A DNA stretch of 64,000 nt from Bacillota bacterium (GCA_021849745.1 JAJZSN010000002.1:1-64000), one strand, 5' to 3'. Shown: positions 1 to 7,656, counted from the stretch's first letter. Translations and numbers: made by a program. Notes: a model not told the origin generated them from the sequence alone.

Positions 1-1
1 G

Positions 2-181
2 AATTGTTCCCCCAGGGATGATTTGGGCCAAAGGGGACCCATAGAGGAGGCCTTAATCGACACTCCTGTGGAAGATGAGAACAACCCAGTGGAGATAGGC
101 CGGGTGGCCCGTTCCTATGACCCCTGCTTGGCCTGTGCCGTACAGCTTATCGCCGTGGGGAGGACGGATAATGACTATTAA
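2..181 (+). CDS. [NiFe]-hydrogenase large subunit, C-terminal fragment
   Basis: The reading frame is open from the window edge to TAA, so only the last 59 codons are present. The translation starts NCSPRDDLGQRGPIEEALI, the typical end of uptake [NiFe]-hydrogenase large subunits, and contains the C-terminal nickel ligand motif DPCLAC. In this family the two Cys of DPCxxC bind the Ni-Fe centre and a maturation protease cuts after a His or Arg three residues beyond the second Cys. Here that residue is Gln (CAVQ), followed by an 11-residue tail. The next gene, a cytochrome b, overlaps by 11 bases, as expected for a membrane-bound H2:menaquinone oxidoreductase. Family assignment is secure; the missing 5' part prevents subgroup assignment. 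Confidence 0.93.
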   Translation, partial: NCSPRDDLGQRGPIEEALIDTPVEDENNPVEIGRVARSYDPCLACAVQLIAVGRTDNDY

Positions 182-767
182 AACGGAGCTGGTTCAGCCT
201 CTGTTCATCAGGGTTTACCATTGGAGCTTTGCGGCTGCCATAGTTGTTCTTCTGTACACCGCCCTTTATACCCATTACCCTGTAAATATCCTTGGGTTTG
301 TCGATATGGGGAATATTAAGAAAGCCAAATACATGGCTTCTTATATAGCTCTTTTTTTGTTGTTGGCCAGACTTTACTACGGTATTATAACCCGGGATAT
401 TGGTCATATTATTTTTAACCGGCAGGATCTTAAGGATTTACCTGGGTTTTTCAAGTTTTATTTTTTCCTAGCCCGGAGAGAGCCTCCCCATGCCAAATAT
501 AATCCCGGCCAGAAGTTGATTTTCACCAGTTGGATATGGGTTTTCTTTTTTTCGGCCATCACCGGATTTATTCTCTACGACCATCAGCGGTTTGAATGGC
601 TGATACCTTTTTTTGGGGGGCTGCAGTATCTGCGCTTTCTTCACTACCTGGTGTTTCTATATTTCTTGGCTACCACTATACTCCATGTCTATCAGGCGGG
701 GACTGAAGACCCGGCCAAGCTCCAGGCCATGTTCACCGGCCACATGCGGCGGAAGGAGACGCCGTGA
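171..767 (+). CDS. Ni/Fe-hydrogenase cytochrome b subunit
   Basis: This 198-aa membrane protein is a cytochrome b561-like hydrogenase subunit that anchors the enzyme and passes H2-derived electrons to menaquinone. The N-terminus has the RVYHW motif of this family, with a His in the first membrane helix. About four hydrophobic segments follow, and later His residues (LHYLVF, LHVYQAG) are candidate heme b ligands. I place the start at ATG 171, preceded by GGGGAGGA; an upstream in-frame ATG at 117 lies inside the hydrogenase gene and has no ribosome site. It overlaps the large subunit stop by 11 bases, implying translational coupling. Family is confident; acceptor quinone is inferred. Confidence 0.9.
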   Translation: MTIKTELVQPLFIRVYHWSFAAAIVVLLYTALYTHYPVNILGFVDMGNIKKAKYMASYIALFLLLARLYYGIITRDIGHIIFNRQDLKDLPGFFKFYFFLARREPPHAKYNPGQKLIFTSWIWVFFFSAITGFILYDHQRFEWLIPFFGGLQYLRFLHYLVFLYFLATTILHVYQAGTEDPAKLQAMFTGHMRRKETP

Positions 768-768
768 T

Positions 769-914
769 CAGCTGATAGCTTATAGCTGATAGCTTGTAGC
801 TGGTAGCTTATAGCTGGTGGGCTGATTTCTTTGTTCGGGTTCATACTTCATAGCTTATTGCCAGGAGAACATAATCTTTTAGCTACAAGCTATAAGCTAC
901 CAGCTACCAGCTAA
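769..914. repeat. Inverted pair of 7-bp repeat arrays (AGCTNNN)
   Basis: After the cytochrome b stop, about seven degenerate heptamers run (AGCTGAT, AGCTTAT, AGCTTGT, AGCTGGT) to about 818. About 60 bases later the complementary type (AGCTACA, AGCTATA, AGCTACC) fills 881-914, so the arms could fold back on each other. No coding potential is seen. The same repeat family recurs elsewhere in the window. Confidence 0.85.
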
Positions 915-932
915 TACAGGAGGTGCATTACA

Positions 933-1238
933 ATGAAAATAAACGCTTTTTTTCAAACCCAGGAAGAACTGAATAAGGCCCTGTATAACCTGGAGCGGGA
1001 GTTTCCGGACTTTTCCAATCAGGCTTTCCAAGCCAACCAAGTTAGTCGTGGTCGTCACCTGACCGAGATGTGGGAAACCATGGGGGCCTCCACGGGAACC
1101 CTCTTGGGCCGTATGATTGGGCTAGGTATAGAAACCGGTATCTTAATGACCAATGCCTTAATGGTAGCGCCCTTGGAGGCCGCCCAAAGAACCGAAGGCC
1201 AGGAAAAGCCCCAGGGAGTGCGGGTGGAAGTAGAGTAA
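933..1238 (+). CDS. Small protein with glycine-rich hydrophobic segment, unknown function
   Basis: This 101-aa protein has ATG preceded by AGGAGGTG at good spacing. The first 45 residues are polar (KINAFFQTQEELNKALYNL), possibly a short alpha/beta domain. Residues about 50-80 form a glycine-spaced hydrophobic stretch (GASTGTLLGRMIGLGIETG), and the tail is charged. I do not recognise the family. It precedes the HMA-like TGA-containing gene and a third small protein whose hydrophobic part has similar glycine spacing (GGLAGHFIGQNMD). The three may form one functional unit, possibly membrane-associated metal handling, but that is inference from position and composition only. Confidence 0.75.
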   Translation: MKINAFFQTQEELNKALYNLEREFPDFSNQAFQANQVSRGRHLTEMWETMGASTGTLLGRMIGLGIETGILMTNALMVAPLEAAQRTEGQEKPQGVRVEVE

Positions 1239-1385
1239 GTTCGTAGTTCGTAGTTCATAGTTAGTAGTTGTATAAGCTGGCTTGCGGGCCTCTTCAAGAC
1301 CAAAGGAACTAACCCAGACAACTATGAACTACGAACTATGAACTATGAACCCAAATCATTCCCAGACAACTATGAACTATGAACC
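1239..1385. repeat. Inverted pair of 7-bp repeat arrays (GTAGTTC / GAACTAC)
   Basis: GTAGTTC-type heptamers run from 1239 to about 1270, and the complementary GAACTAC/GAACTATG type occupies about 1316-1350 and 1361-1385. The sequence differs from the AGCTNNN arrays but the period and inverted-pair arrangement are the same. The second arm ends a few bases before the ribosome site of the next gene. Confidence 0.85.
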
Positions 1386-1402
1386 CCTAAAGGAGGTGCA
1401 AC

Positions 1403-1729
1403 ATGCCAACATTAAAAAACATTTTTGTTAATCCTCAAGCCCGGCTGGTCAAGGATGAAATCATTGGCCCTGGGGCCGGCCGGCGGCGGGCGGTTATTAA
1501 TGTCACAGGGCTTCTTTGTTTTCTTTGAGTAGACCGGGTAAAAGGGGCTCTGGTAGGGCTTAAGGGTGTAGAATCAGTAGAGTTTAATGAAGGGGCGGAG
1601 GAGTTTTTAATCTTTTATCGTGGGGAAAAATCTATGGCCGAAGAGATGTTAAATAGAGTTCTGGCTACGGTGGTGGTTCCTAAAGCCAGAGAATTTTTGG
1701 GCCAATTTGGTACCCAAAAGGAGAAGTGA
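1403..1729 (+). CDS. HMA-like metal-binding protein with in-frame TGA (candidate selenoprotein, CxxU)
   Basis: ATG 1403 follows AGGAGGTG and is read to TGA at 1727-1729 as 108 codons, with one in-frame TGA at 1526-1528 (codon 42). Translation continues in the same frame without any indel. Around the TGA it reads VTGLLCFL-U-VDRVKGAL, then a GVESVEF segment. This matches heavy-metal-associated domains (GMxCxxC...VxxAL..L.GV..V), with the TGA exactly at the second Cys. Conservation of the fold downstream, and the next gene's ribosome site (AAGGAG) lying at the true end, argue against decay. A short hairpin begins 16 bases after the TGA. Selenocysteine insertion is inferred; the alternative is a nonsense-mutated gene. 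Confidence 0.65.
1533..1561 (+). promoter_or_regulatory. Possible bacterial SECIS hairpin downstream of TGA
   Basis: Two alternative hairpins are possible within 35 bases after the TGA. One pairs GGGCTC (1545-1550) with GGGCTT (1556-1561), using three Watson-Crick and three G-U pairs around loop TGGTA; a GGU-containing apical loop at this distance is typical of bacterial SECIS elements. The other pairs ACCGG (1533-1537) with CTGGT (1550-1554). Both stems are weak, so this is tentative support. Confidence 0.35.
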
Positions 1730-1734
1730 AATAA

Positions 1735-2031
1735 ATGATAGATAACGGCAATCCCGGCATTAGAACTGCGGTTTGGCGTCAAATGGGAACCATCTATGGG
1801 GGTCTGGCGGGCCATTTTATTGGTCAGAATATGGATTTGTTAATCCTAACTTTGGATAAAGGGTTTGTAACCCCTTGGGCCGCTTTTAACCGTAAGGTAA
1901 ATGGCCAGACAGATTTTTACAGGCTTACTTTAGATGTTAATGATGAGCAGAAAGACCAAGTAACAAGAATTTTACAGGAATCTGGAGCCAGGTGGGTGGA
2001 ATATGAAAAGGGTAGATTACCGGAAGGGTAA
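1735..2031 (+). CDS. Small protein with hydrophobic core segment, unknown function
   Basis: This 98-aa protein starts at ATG 1735, five bases after the preceding gene, using a ribosome site (AAGGAGAAG) inside that gene's end, so it is probably translationally coupled. The N-terminal half has a glycine-spaced amphipathic stretch (GTIYGGLAGHFIGQNMD). The C-terminal half looks like a small alpha/beta fold (DFYRLTLDVND... GARWVEYEKGRL). No family is recognised. Its position suggests a shared role with the HMA-like protein. The GGTAGATTACC...GGTAATCTACC inverted repeat at its end (about 2012-2038) may act as a weak terminator. Confidence 0.75.
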   Translation: MIDNGNPGIRTAVWRQMGTIYGGLAGHFIGQNMDLLILTLDKGFVTPWAAFNRKVNGQTDFYRLTLDVNDEQKDQVTRILQESGARWVEYEKGRLPEG

Positions 2032-2043
2032 TCTACCCTAAGT

Positions 2044-2166
2044 TTATCGCTCTTCACCAAAAATACCGCCGGAAAAGATAATGATAATCAAAATAATGAT
2101 GATTATGGCGATAAGAAACCCGCCGCCACCGAATAAACCATCAAAAAAACCGGATCCTTTAGACAC
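2044..2166 (-). CDS. YjcZ-like tiny single-pass membrane protein
   Basis: A 40-codon frame on the minus strand starts with GTG 2166 behind a strong ribosome site (GGAGGTATAGCG). It encodes a short Gly/Phe-rich N-terminus (FFDGLFGGGG), one hydrophobic helix made almost only of Ile and Leu (about 15 residues), and the end SGGIFGEER. This matches the layout of the very small YjcZ/CotY-neighbour type sporulation proteins of Firmicutes (Gly-Phe tract followed by one transmembrane helix). The short length limits certainty, but the ribosome site and composition make it a believable gene. It is convergent with the gene ending at 2031. Confidence 0.6.
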   Translation of the reverse strand: MSKGSGFFDGLFGGGGFLIAIIIIILIIIIFSGGIFGEER

Positions 2167-2383
2167 CGCTATACCTCCTTCCAGACCGCTTACCATCCAC
2201 CGCATTTTTTCCCCTCACTAAATTAATATGTATCTTTAGAAGCAATGGTTCCTTTCCTAGCCAAAAATAGGCAAAACATGGATTGTTAAGGCTGTAAAAT
2301 CAGACTAATTTTTAGTTTTCCAGAAGGATTTAAGGGTTTTTTTTAGAATATATAATAAAACTCATTAGTTAGGGGTGACAACG

Positions 2384-3880
2384 GTGGGTAATAGATTAGG
2401 AAATTTTAAATTAATTTATAAATTTATTTTTTTATGTACCATTGTTGGTCTGACCACCACTGTCTCTTTAAGTTATTTAGCTTTGTCCACTCTTAGAGGG
2501 GCACTGTCCACTTCATTAAACACCACGGTAACACAAGAATTTATTAATGAGCAAACCTGGGATTTGATTGTAGTACTATTTATTAGTTGGATAATACTTA
2601 GTTCTTTTGGCCTATTGATATCTTACCTAATGGCTAGGATTTTGGTAAATCCTCTGAACAAAGTGGTTCGAGCTATGGAACACGTGGAGAAAGGGGATTT
2701 GACCGCCAGAGTTAATTTAAAAGGACGGGATGAGATATCCCACTTGGCTGTCTCTTTTGATTCCATGATGGATACCTTCCACAAGCTGGTTGGGAAGGTA
2801 AACCAGGCAACAGTTTTAGTAACTGATACCAGCGATGCACTTCATAAAACCGCTCAAGAAACCCAGGGGGTTATTAACCAGGTAGCTAAAGGGGTAGAAA
2901 GCCTGGCCGCTAATGCCGGTCAACAGGATGCCAGCATTGATACCATGATGGATAACGTCCAGAGGCTCAACCAAGCTATAACCCAGATTAATGAGGGGGC
3001 CCGGGAGCAGGTAAGGGATGTTACCGAGACCTCCGAAAGTATAGAAGAAATGGCTAAGTCCATTGATATAATCAAAAAAAATATTGAACAAGTCATGGTT
3101 TCCTCTGCCCAAACCGCCCAGGTTGCCCAAAAAGGGGAGGAGATTGTCCATGATGCCATCTTAGGGATGGATAAGATCAAAAATACCGTATTACATAGCG
3201 CAGAAAGGGTCAGGGAGTTGGGACAACATTCCCAGCGAATAGGGGAAATGGTCAATCTGATTTCCGATATCGCTGAACAAACCAATCTGCTGGCTTTAAA
3301 TGCCGCCATCGAAGCGGCTAGGGCCGGTGAACAGGGCAAGGGATTTGCCGTGGTGGCTGATGAGGTCAGGAAACTGGCTGATGTGACCAATAAATCGGCC
3401 CGGGAAATCGGGGCCATTATCGGGGAAACCCAGCATATGATGGATGAAGTGGTGGAGGTAATGGGGGTAGGCACCCGGGAAGCTGAAGATGGCTCCCGCC
3501 TGGCTTCCAGCGCCGGGACGGCCCTCCAGGAGATTATGGCCAAAGTAGACGAAACCAACCGGGAAATTCAAGCCATTTCCCTGGCCGTTAAGGGCATAGC
3601 CCGCAACAGCGACGTAGTGGTGGCGGCCATGCAAAGCGTCTCGGCAATTACTGAAGAAAATACTTCCGTGGCCGAGGAAATGGGCCGGAACAGCACCAAT
3701 GTTCTTACAGCCATCGATAGTGTAACAGGTTCCATCCATGATATCTCCGCCTTCGCCGAAGAAGTAGCAGCCTCCACCGTCCAGATGAATACTTCCGCAG
3801 ACGGAATCTCCGACCATGTCCAGGAATTAAGAGAGATGGTCTATCAGTTGAAGGAAATGGTGGAGAAGTTTAGGGTATGA
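2384..3880 (+). CDS. Methyl-accepting chemotaxis protein
   Basis: This is a chemoreceptor that signals to CheA/CheW. Two membrane helices (about residues 9-32 and 53-77) are separated by only about 25 residues, so there is practically no extracytoplasmic sensor domain. A HAMP linker follows ([20 protein letters not shown]), then a long coiled coil with the conserved hairpin tip ([19 protein letters not shown]) near residue 310. I prefer GTG 2384 because AGGGGTG lies seven bases upstream; GTG 2375 is inside that site. A TATAAT is seen at 2351-2356 without a convincing -35. It probably senses membrane or intracellular state, or depends on a partner; the ligand is unknown. Confidence 0.93.
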   Translation: MGNRLGNFKLIYKFIFLCTIVGLTTTVSLSYLALSTLRGALSTSLNTTVTQEFINEQTWDLIVVLFISWIILSSFGLLISYLMARILVNPLNKVVRAMEHVEKGDLTARVNLKGRDEISHLAVSFDSMMDTFHKLVGKVNQATVLVTDTSDALHKTAQETQGVINQVAKGVESLAANAGQQDASIDTMMDNVQRLNQAITQINEGAREQVRDVTETSESIEEMAKSIDIIKKNIEQVMVSSAQTAQVAQKGEEIVHDAILGMDKIKNTVLHSAERVRELGQHSQRIGEMVNLISDIAEQTNLLALNAAIEAARAGEQGKGFAVVADEVRKLADVTNKSAREIGAIIGETQHMMDEVVEVMGVGTREAEDGSRLASSAGTALQEIMAKVDETNREIQAISLAVKGIARNSDVVVAAMQSVSAITEENTSVAEEMGRNSTNVLTAIDSVTGSIHDISAFAEEVAASTVQMNTSADGISDHVQELREMVYQLKEMVEKFRV

Positions 3881-3887
3881 CCCTGGG

Positions 3888-3967
3888 TTAGCTGTCAGCT
3901 GTCAGCCCTAAAAAACCTCAAAGAAAAGCCAATATCTAACGACTAACGACTAACGACTAAGGACTAA
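3888..3967. repeat. 7-bp repeat runs (GTCAGCT and TAACGAC types)
   Basis: Directly after the chemoreceptor stop are TTAGCTGTCAGCTGTCAGC, a three-unit run of period 7, and at about 3938-3967 four units of CTAACGA ending CTAAGGACTAA. The two runs are different sequence types with the same period. No gene lies here. Confidence 0.8.
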
Positions 3968-4024
3968 AATGCATACTTCACCCCACACCAATCCATAATA
4001 GTGGTGGATGGAGGTGAGGTTGCG

Positions 4025-4285
4025 ATGGCCAAGAAAAGAGTTGCGGTGGAGACCGGGTTGTCCGATGTAAGGGAGATGTTGAACCAGAAGGGTTATGAAG
4101 TGGTCAACCTGGATCCCATCAGCGCCAGCGGTACCGAATTTATAAACTGCCAGGCTTTTGTGATTACCGGCATGGATAAGAACATGGGCGGGTTCCAGGA
4201 TATTCACACCAAGGCCCCGGTAATCGACGCTTCGGGGCTGACTCCCCAGGATATCTTGAATCAGATTCAGAATAGGATAGGGTGA
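4025..4285 (+). CDS. YkuS-like (UPF0180) small protein
   Basis: This 86-aa cytoplasmic protein reads MAKKRVAVETGLSDVREML, then KGYEVVNLD and a stretch ending AFVITGMDKNMGGFQDI. That matches the YkuS/UPF0180 family common in spore-forming Firmicutes, whose function is not established. I use ATG 4025; GGAGGTGAGG lies about eight bases upstream, while the in-frame ATG at 4001 lies upstream of this site. It is a single gene, with a strong terminator immediately after. Confidence 0.85.
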   Translation: MAKKRVAVETGLSDVREMLNQKGYEVVNLDPISASGTEFINCQAFVITGMDKNMGGFQDIHTKAPVIDASGLTPQDILNQIQNRIG

Positions 4286-4288
4286 TAA

Positions 4289-4327
4289 AAAAGAGCTATG
4301 GATAACAAAAAACCATAGCTCTTTTAA
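4289..4327 (+). terminator. Rho-independent terminator
   Basis: AAAAGAGCTATGG (4289-4301) pairs perfectly with CCATAGCTCTTTT (4313-4325), with the T-run in the 3' arm. It ends the YkuS-like gene; the A-rich 5' side could also terminate leftward transcription. Confidence 0.9.
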
Positions 4328-4339
4328 ATGACGTTATTA

Positions 4340-4527
4340 AATTTCCATATTTTAATGGGAGGAATTTACTAATCCGGCAGAGAAGTGTAGAAATAATAGA
4401 GAAAAAGGTCCGCCTACCTCGAAATTTGCCGCATTGGAGTCGTAATACTATTAAGGTTTGTCCTCCACGGTTATCCGGCAATAATAAAAGGGTGGAGCCA
4501 AAGAAAACATTGTAAGGAGAGAGATGA
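4340..4527 (+). promoter_or_regulatory. Structured leader upstream of the SLH glycosidase gene, class unknown
   Basis: The 190 bases before the next gene contain nested complementary pieces: GCCG near 4428 with CGGC near 4475, enclosing TGGAG with CTCCA. A second CCGGCA copy lies near 4376. This could be a cis-acting RNA, but I match it to no riboswitch class I know. Only a ribosome site (AAGGAGAGAG, about 4514) is sure. Confidence 0.3.
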
Positions 4528-7500
4528 GTGAAAAGGAATCTGGTGGCAAAGGTTTTAGTAGTGGTATTCTTATTTAACTTGATGCTTCCGGTCTCAGTGG
4601 TTCAGGCTTATACCCTTCAGAAGGATGATCGCTTCAAGGAACAGATTGCCGAAGGGGTTTACCTGGAAACCATAAGGCAGCAGACCTCCGATGGCCCTCT
4701 CAATATCGCCGTAGTGACCGTAGACCTAAAGAACCCCTATGTGCAGGTAGATACCGTTACCAACGGTAACATTACCGGTAATCAAGCGGTTTCCCAGCAT
4801 GCCGTAAATTCCGGGGCCGTTGCGGTGGTAAACGGGGATTTCTTTCAAATCAATCACTTCCGGGCCCCCATCGGTATGACCGTTAAGTCCGGGGAGATGT
4901 GGACCAGCCCGGCTCAGCGTAAAGACATGTATGCCTTCGGCATCACCAAGGATAAGCTGCCGGTCTTTGACATCTGGGGATTTCAGGGCCAAGTGACCGC
5001 TCCCAACCAGAAAACCTTCCCCCTCTTCGGGGTTAATAAACCTACATACCTGGCGGACAAGGGAGCCAGTCCCGATTTAAACCGCCTGAATCTTTACAAT
5101 CCCCGCTGGGGCGCTAACAGCCGGGGTTCCGCTGCCGGAATCAAGGGCATGGTGGAAATGGTGGTGGAAGATAATGTGGTAAAAGAAATCCGGGTAGATC
5201 AGCCCGGGGTAGCCATCCCAGCCAATGGTTATGTCTTAGCCGGCCATGGGGAAGCGGCCAAGTTCTTGCAGGAAAATTTTCAGGTCGGCTCTTTGGTTAT
5301 CACTGATTATAAATATACTCCTGCTGTAGATCTCCAGGCGGCAGTAGGGGGCCAGACCCTTCTGGTCAACTATGGCAAAAGGTCTTATTTCACCCAGAAC
5401 ATTAAGGGAGAAAGGGCCAGAACGGCTGTGGGGATGTCCGAAGACAGAAGCACCCTGTTCCTGGTGACGGTGGAAGGGGGTAAAACCAGCCGGGGCATGA
5501 CCCAGGAGGAACTGGCAGATTTCCTGGTTTCTATAGGGGTCTGGCAGGCCATGAACCTGGATGGCGGGGGTTCTACCGCCATGAGCGCCCGTTATCTGGG
5601 GGATGAGAATAATACCCTGATTAATGTGCCCCAGGAGGGTGTAGAAAGGAAGGTGCCTAATGGCATCGGTATTTTCACCACCGCTCCCAGAGGGTCTTTG
5701 GTCGGTTTGAAAACCTCCGGCTCTGACTTGATGGTAGTAAACATGTCCAGGCCTTTCTATGCTAAGGGATTCGATGAGCATTTCAATCCCTACCGGGTAG
5801 AACCTGGTCAAGTTACCTGGGCTATTGAACCTGCATTGGGGGCTTTTAACGGTAACGTTCTCACTGCTTCCTCCGGCGGTGATGCCGTGGTAACCGCCAC
5901 TGTGGGAGGTGTATCAAAGTCTTTGCCGATAAAGATTATTGGCCGTGAGGACATTGAGCGTCTGGAGATTAGTCCTGCCGCCATCAATCTCAATGAAGGT
6001 GACTCTGTCGATGTTGCAGTTAAGCTGATAGCCAAAGGCGGGCGCACCTTTAACCTAGCCCCCGGCGAGGTTCAGTGGGAGGCCCAAGGTGAGATTGGCA
6101 GCATTCAGGGTAATACCTTTACCGCCGGCAGCAGCCGGGGTGTTGGGTCCCTTGTGGCGAGGGTGGACGGTGTTGAAGCCAGGGCCGCCGTTACCGTCGG
6201 CTCCAACGAATCCCCCTTCTACGGTTTTGAAAACGACATGACCTTGAGTTTTGCCTCAGTTCCTGCCGGAGCCGCCGGTAGTTTCCGCCGTACCGTTAGC
6301 GGAGAGCCTTCCTTCCGTGGAGCGGTGGGGGCCAGGCTGGATTATAACTTTACCGGCAATAACGCCACCAGGGTTGCTTATGGCCGCCTTGGGGCAGACG
6401 GACTGGCTTTGCCCGGTCAACCCCTGGGCCTGGGCCTGTGGGTTTTGGGCGATGGCGGCAATGGCCACTGGCTGCGGGGTAGGATAGTAGACGCCAAAGG
6501 GACGGAGAAGCTCATGGACTTTGCTCAGAAGGTTGACTGGCAGGGCTGGCGTAAGGTAAAGGCTAAACTGCCCGCCGGGATAACCTACCCTGTTAAACTT
6601 AAAGAAATCTACCTGGCTGCTCCCGAAGGAAACGGCCAGAACACAGGTTATATCATCATGGATGAACTATCCCTGTTGGTACCGGTAACTGCAGATAACC
6701 TCACCGGCCAACCGGGGTCCGAAGTAACCGGAAGTGCTGTAACACCTACTACAGGGGGTACCATCAAGATAGGTGGGTTCACCTTTAACCTGCCTGCAGG
6801 AACGGTTTCTGAAGCCGCTTACTTAGAAAGCAGTCAAGTATGGGAACTCAACTTACCTACCCCCGGATATAATCCGGCTCTACCGGCAGTGACCATCAAG
6901 GGCAGTGGCGAAAAGAGCGGCTCCTTAACCAAGCTGTCTAAGGCCATGGGAATCTCAGTGGGCCTTGGCGAGGTGGCCCCAGAGCGGGCCAGACTCATGT
7001 GGTGGAACGAGGAAACGGGTGCCTGGCAGCAGGTTTCGGCCAGGGTAGAAGGGGATAAACTGGTTGGCCAAACCGACCTGCTGGGTCTGTTCTCTCTTCA
7101 GTCTTACGTGGACTCCAAGGCTTCTTTCCCTGACCTGGAAGGCCATTGGGCCAAAAAGGAAATCTACCAATTGGCAGAAAAGGGCATCGTCAAAGGGATG
7201 GCCCCCAACCAGTTTGCCCCTGCCCGTAAGGTAACAAGGGCCGAGTTTGTCACCATCCTGGCCCGGGCTTTTGGCTGGGACAGCCAAGGGGCCAAGGTTA
7301 ATTTCAAGGATCAGGTTCCGGCCTGGGCCCAGGATGCCGTAGCCGCCGCAGTGGCCCGAGGAATAGTCAAGGGCTACGAAGACGGTACCTTCCAAGCCCA
7401 GAAAGTCATCACCAGGGCGGAAATGGCCGTCATCATGGACCGGGTATTGAATTTACCTGACAGCAAGCAAAAACTTACCTTTACCGATACCAAAAAGATT

Positions 7501-7650
7501 GCTGCCTGGGCCAAGCCTTCTGTGGCTAATGCCGTAGCAGCGGGATTGCTCAAGGGTGATCAAGGCAAGTTCAGGCCGGTGGACACCGCCACCAGGGCCG
7601 AGGCCACTGTGGTTGTGTACCGGATGCTGGAGTTTGCGGCAAAGAAATAG
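4528..7650 (+). CDS. Phosphodiester glycosidase-family protein with three SLH domains
   Basis: This 1040-aa exported surface protein has a signal peptide (KVLVVVFLFNLMLPVSVVQA, cut near residue 27). Residues about 30-390 form a NAGPA/phosphodiester glycosidase domain (GDFFQINHFRAPIG; TAVGMSEDRSTLFLVTVEGG; MNLDGGGSTAM). Two Ig-like segments, a jelly-roll-like segment (about 560-730) and a second linker follow. Three SLH repeats (about 870-1035: FPDLEGHWAKKEI, VTRAEFVTILARAF) bind pyruvylated secondary wall polymer. The enzyme class cleaves sugar phosphodiesters; the wall substrate here is unknown. The start is GTG 4528 behind AAGGAGAGAG; ATG 4524 is out of frame. Confidence 0.9.
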   Translation: MKRNLVAKVLVVVFLFNLMLPVSVVQAYTLQKDDRFKEQIAEGVYLETIRQQTSDGPLNIAVVTVDLKNPYVQVDTVTNGNITGNQAVSQHAVNSGAVAVVNGDFFQINHFRAPIGMTVKSGEMWTSPAQRKDMYAFGITKDKLPVFDIWGFQGQVTAPNQKTFPLFGVNKPTYLADKGASPDLNRLNLYNPRWGANSRGSAAGIKGMVEMVVEDNVVKEIRVDQPGVAIPANGYVLAGHGEAAKFLQENFQVGSLVITDYKYTPAVDLQAAVGGQTLLVNYGKRSYFTQNIKGERARTAVGMSEDRSTLFLVTVEGGKTSRGMTQEELADFLVSIGVWQAMNLDGGGSTAMSARYLGDENNTLINVPQEGVERKVPNGIGIFTTAPRGSLVGLKTSGSDLMVVNMSRPFYAKGFDEHFNPYRVEPGQVTWAIEPALGAFNGNVLTASSGGDAVVTATVGGVSKSLPIKIIGREDIERLEISPAAINLNEGDSVDVAVKLIAKGGRTFNLAPGEVQWEAQGEIGSIQGNTFTAGSSRGVGSLVARVDGVEARAAVTVGSNESPFYGFENDMTLSFASVPAGAAGSFRRTVSGEPSFRGAVGARLDYNFTGNNATRVAYGRLGADGLALPGQPLGLGLWVLGDGGNGHWLRGRIVDAKGTEKLMDFAQKVDWQGWRKVKAKLPAGITYPVKLKEIYLAAPEGNGQNTGYIIMDELSLLVPVTADNLTGQPGSEVTGSAVTPTTGGTIKIGGFTFNLPAGTVSEAAYLESSQVWELNLPTPGYNPALPAVTIKGSGEKSGSLTKLSKAMGISVGLGEVAPERARLMWWNEETGAWQQVSARVEGDKLVGQTDLLGLFSLQSYVDSKASFPDLEGHWAKKEIYQLAEKGIVKGMAPNQFAPARKVTRAEFVTILARAFGWDSQGAKVNFKDQVPAWAQDAVAAAVARGIVKGYEDGTFQAQKVITRAEMAVIMDRVLNLPDSKQKLTFTDTKKIAAWAKPSVANAVAAGLLKGDQGKFRPVDTATRAEATVVVYRMLEFAAKK

Positions 7651-7656
7651 TATTTT

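Noticed and set aside
769-914. Possible CRISPR array from regular short repeats
   Set aside because: Repeat unit is 7 bases without spacers, degenerate and in inverted halves; no cas genes are present.
1526-1528. Simple pseudogene explanation for the TGA
   Set aside because: Not fully excluded, but the TGA sits exactly at a motif Cys, the frame is otherwise intact and the next gene's ribosome site is in the right place, so the Sec reading is preferred.
2920-3558. Long 212-codon frame opposite the chemoreceptor gene
   Set aside because: It is a shadow of the well-defined MCP coding strand, with codon bias and Ser/Ile-rich composition of antisense reading.
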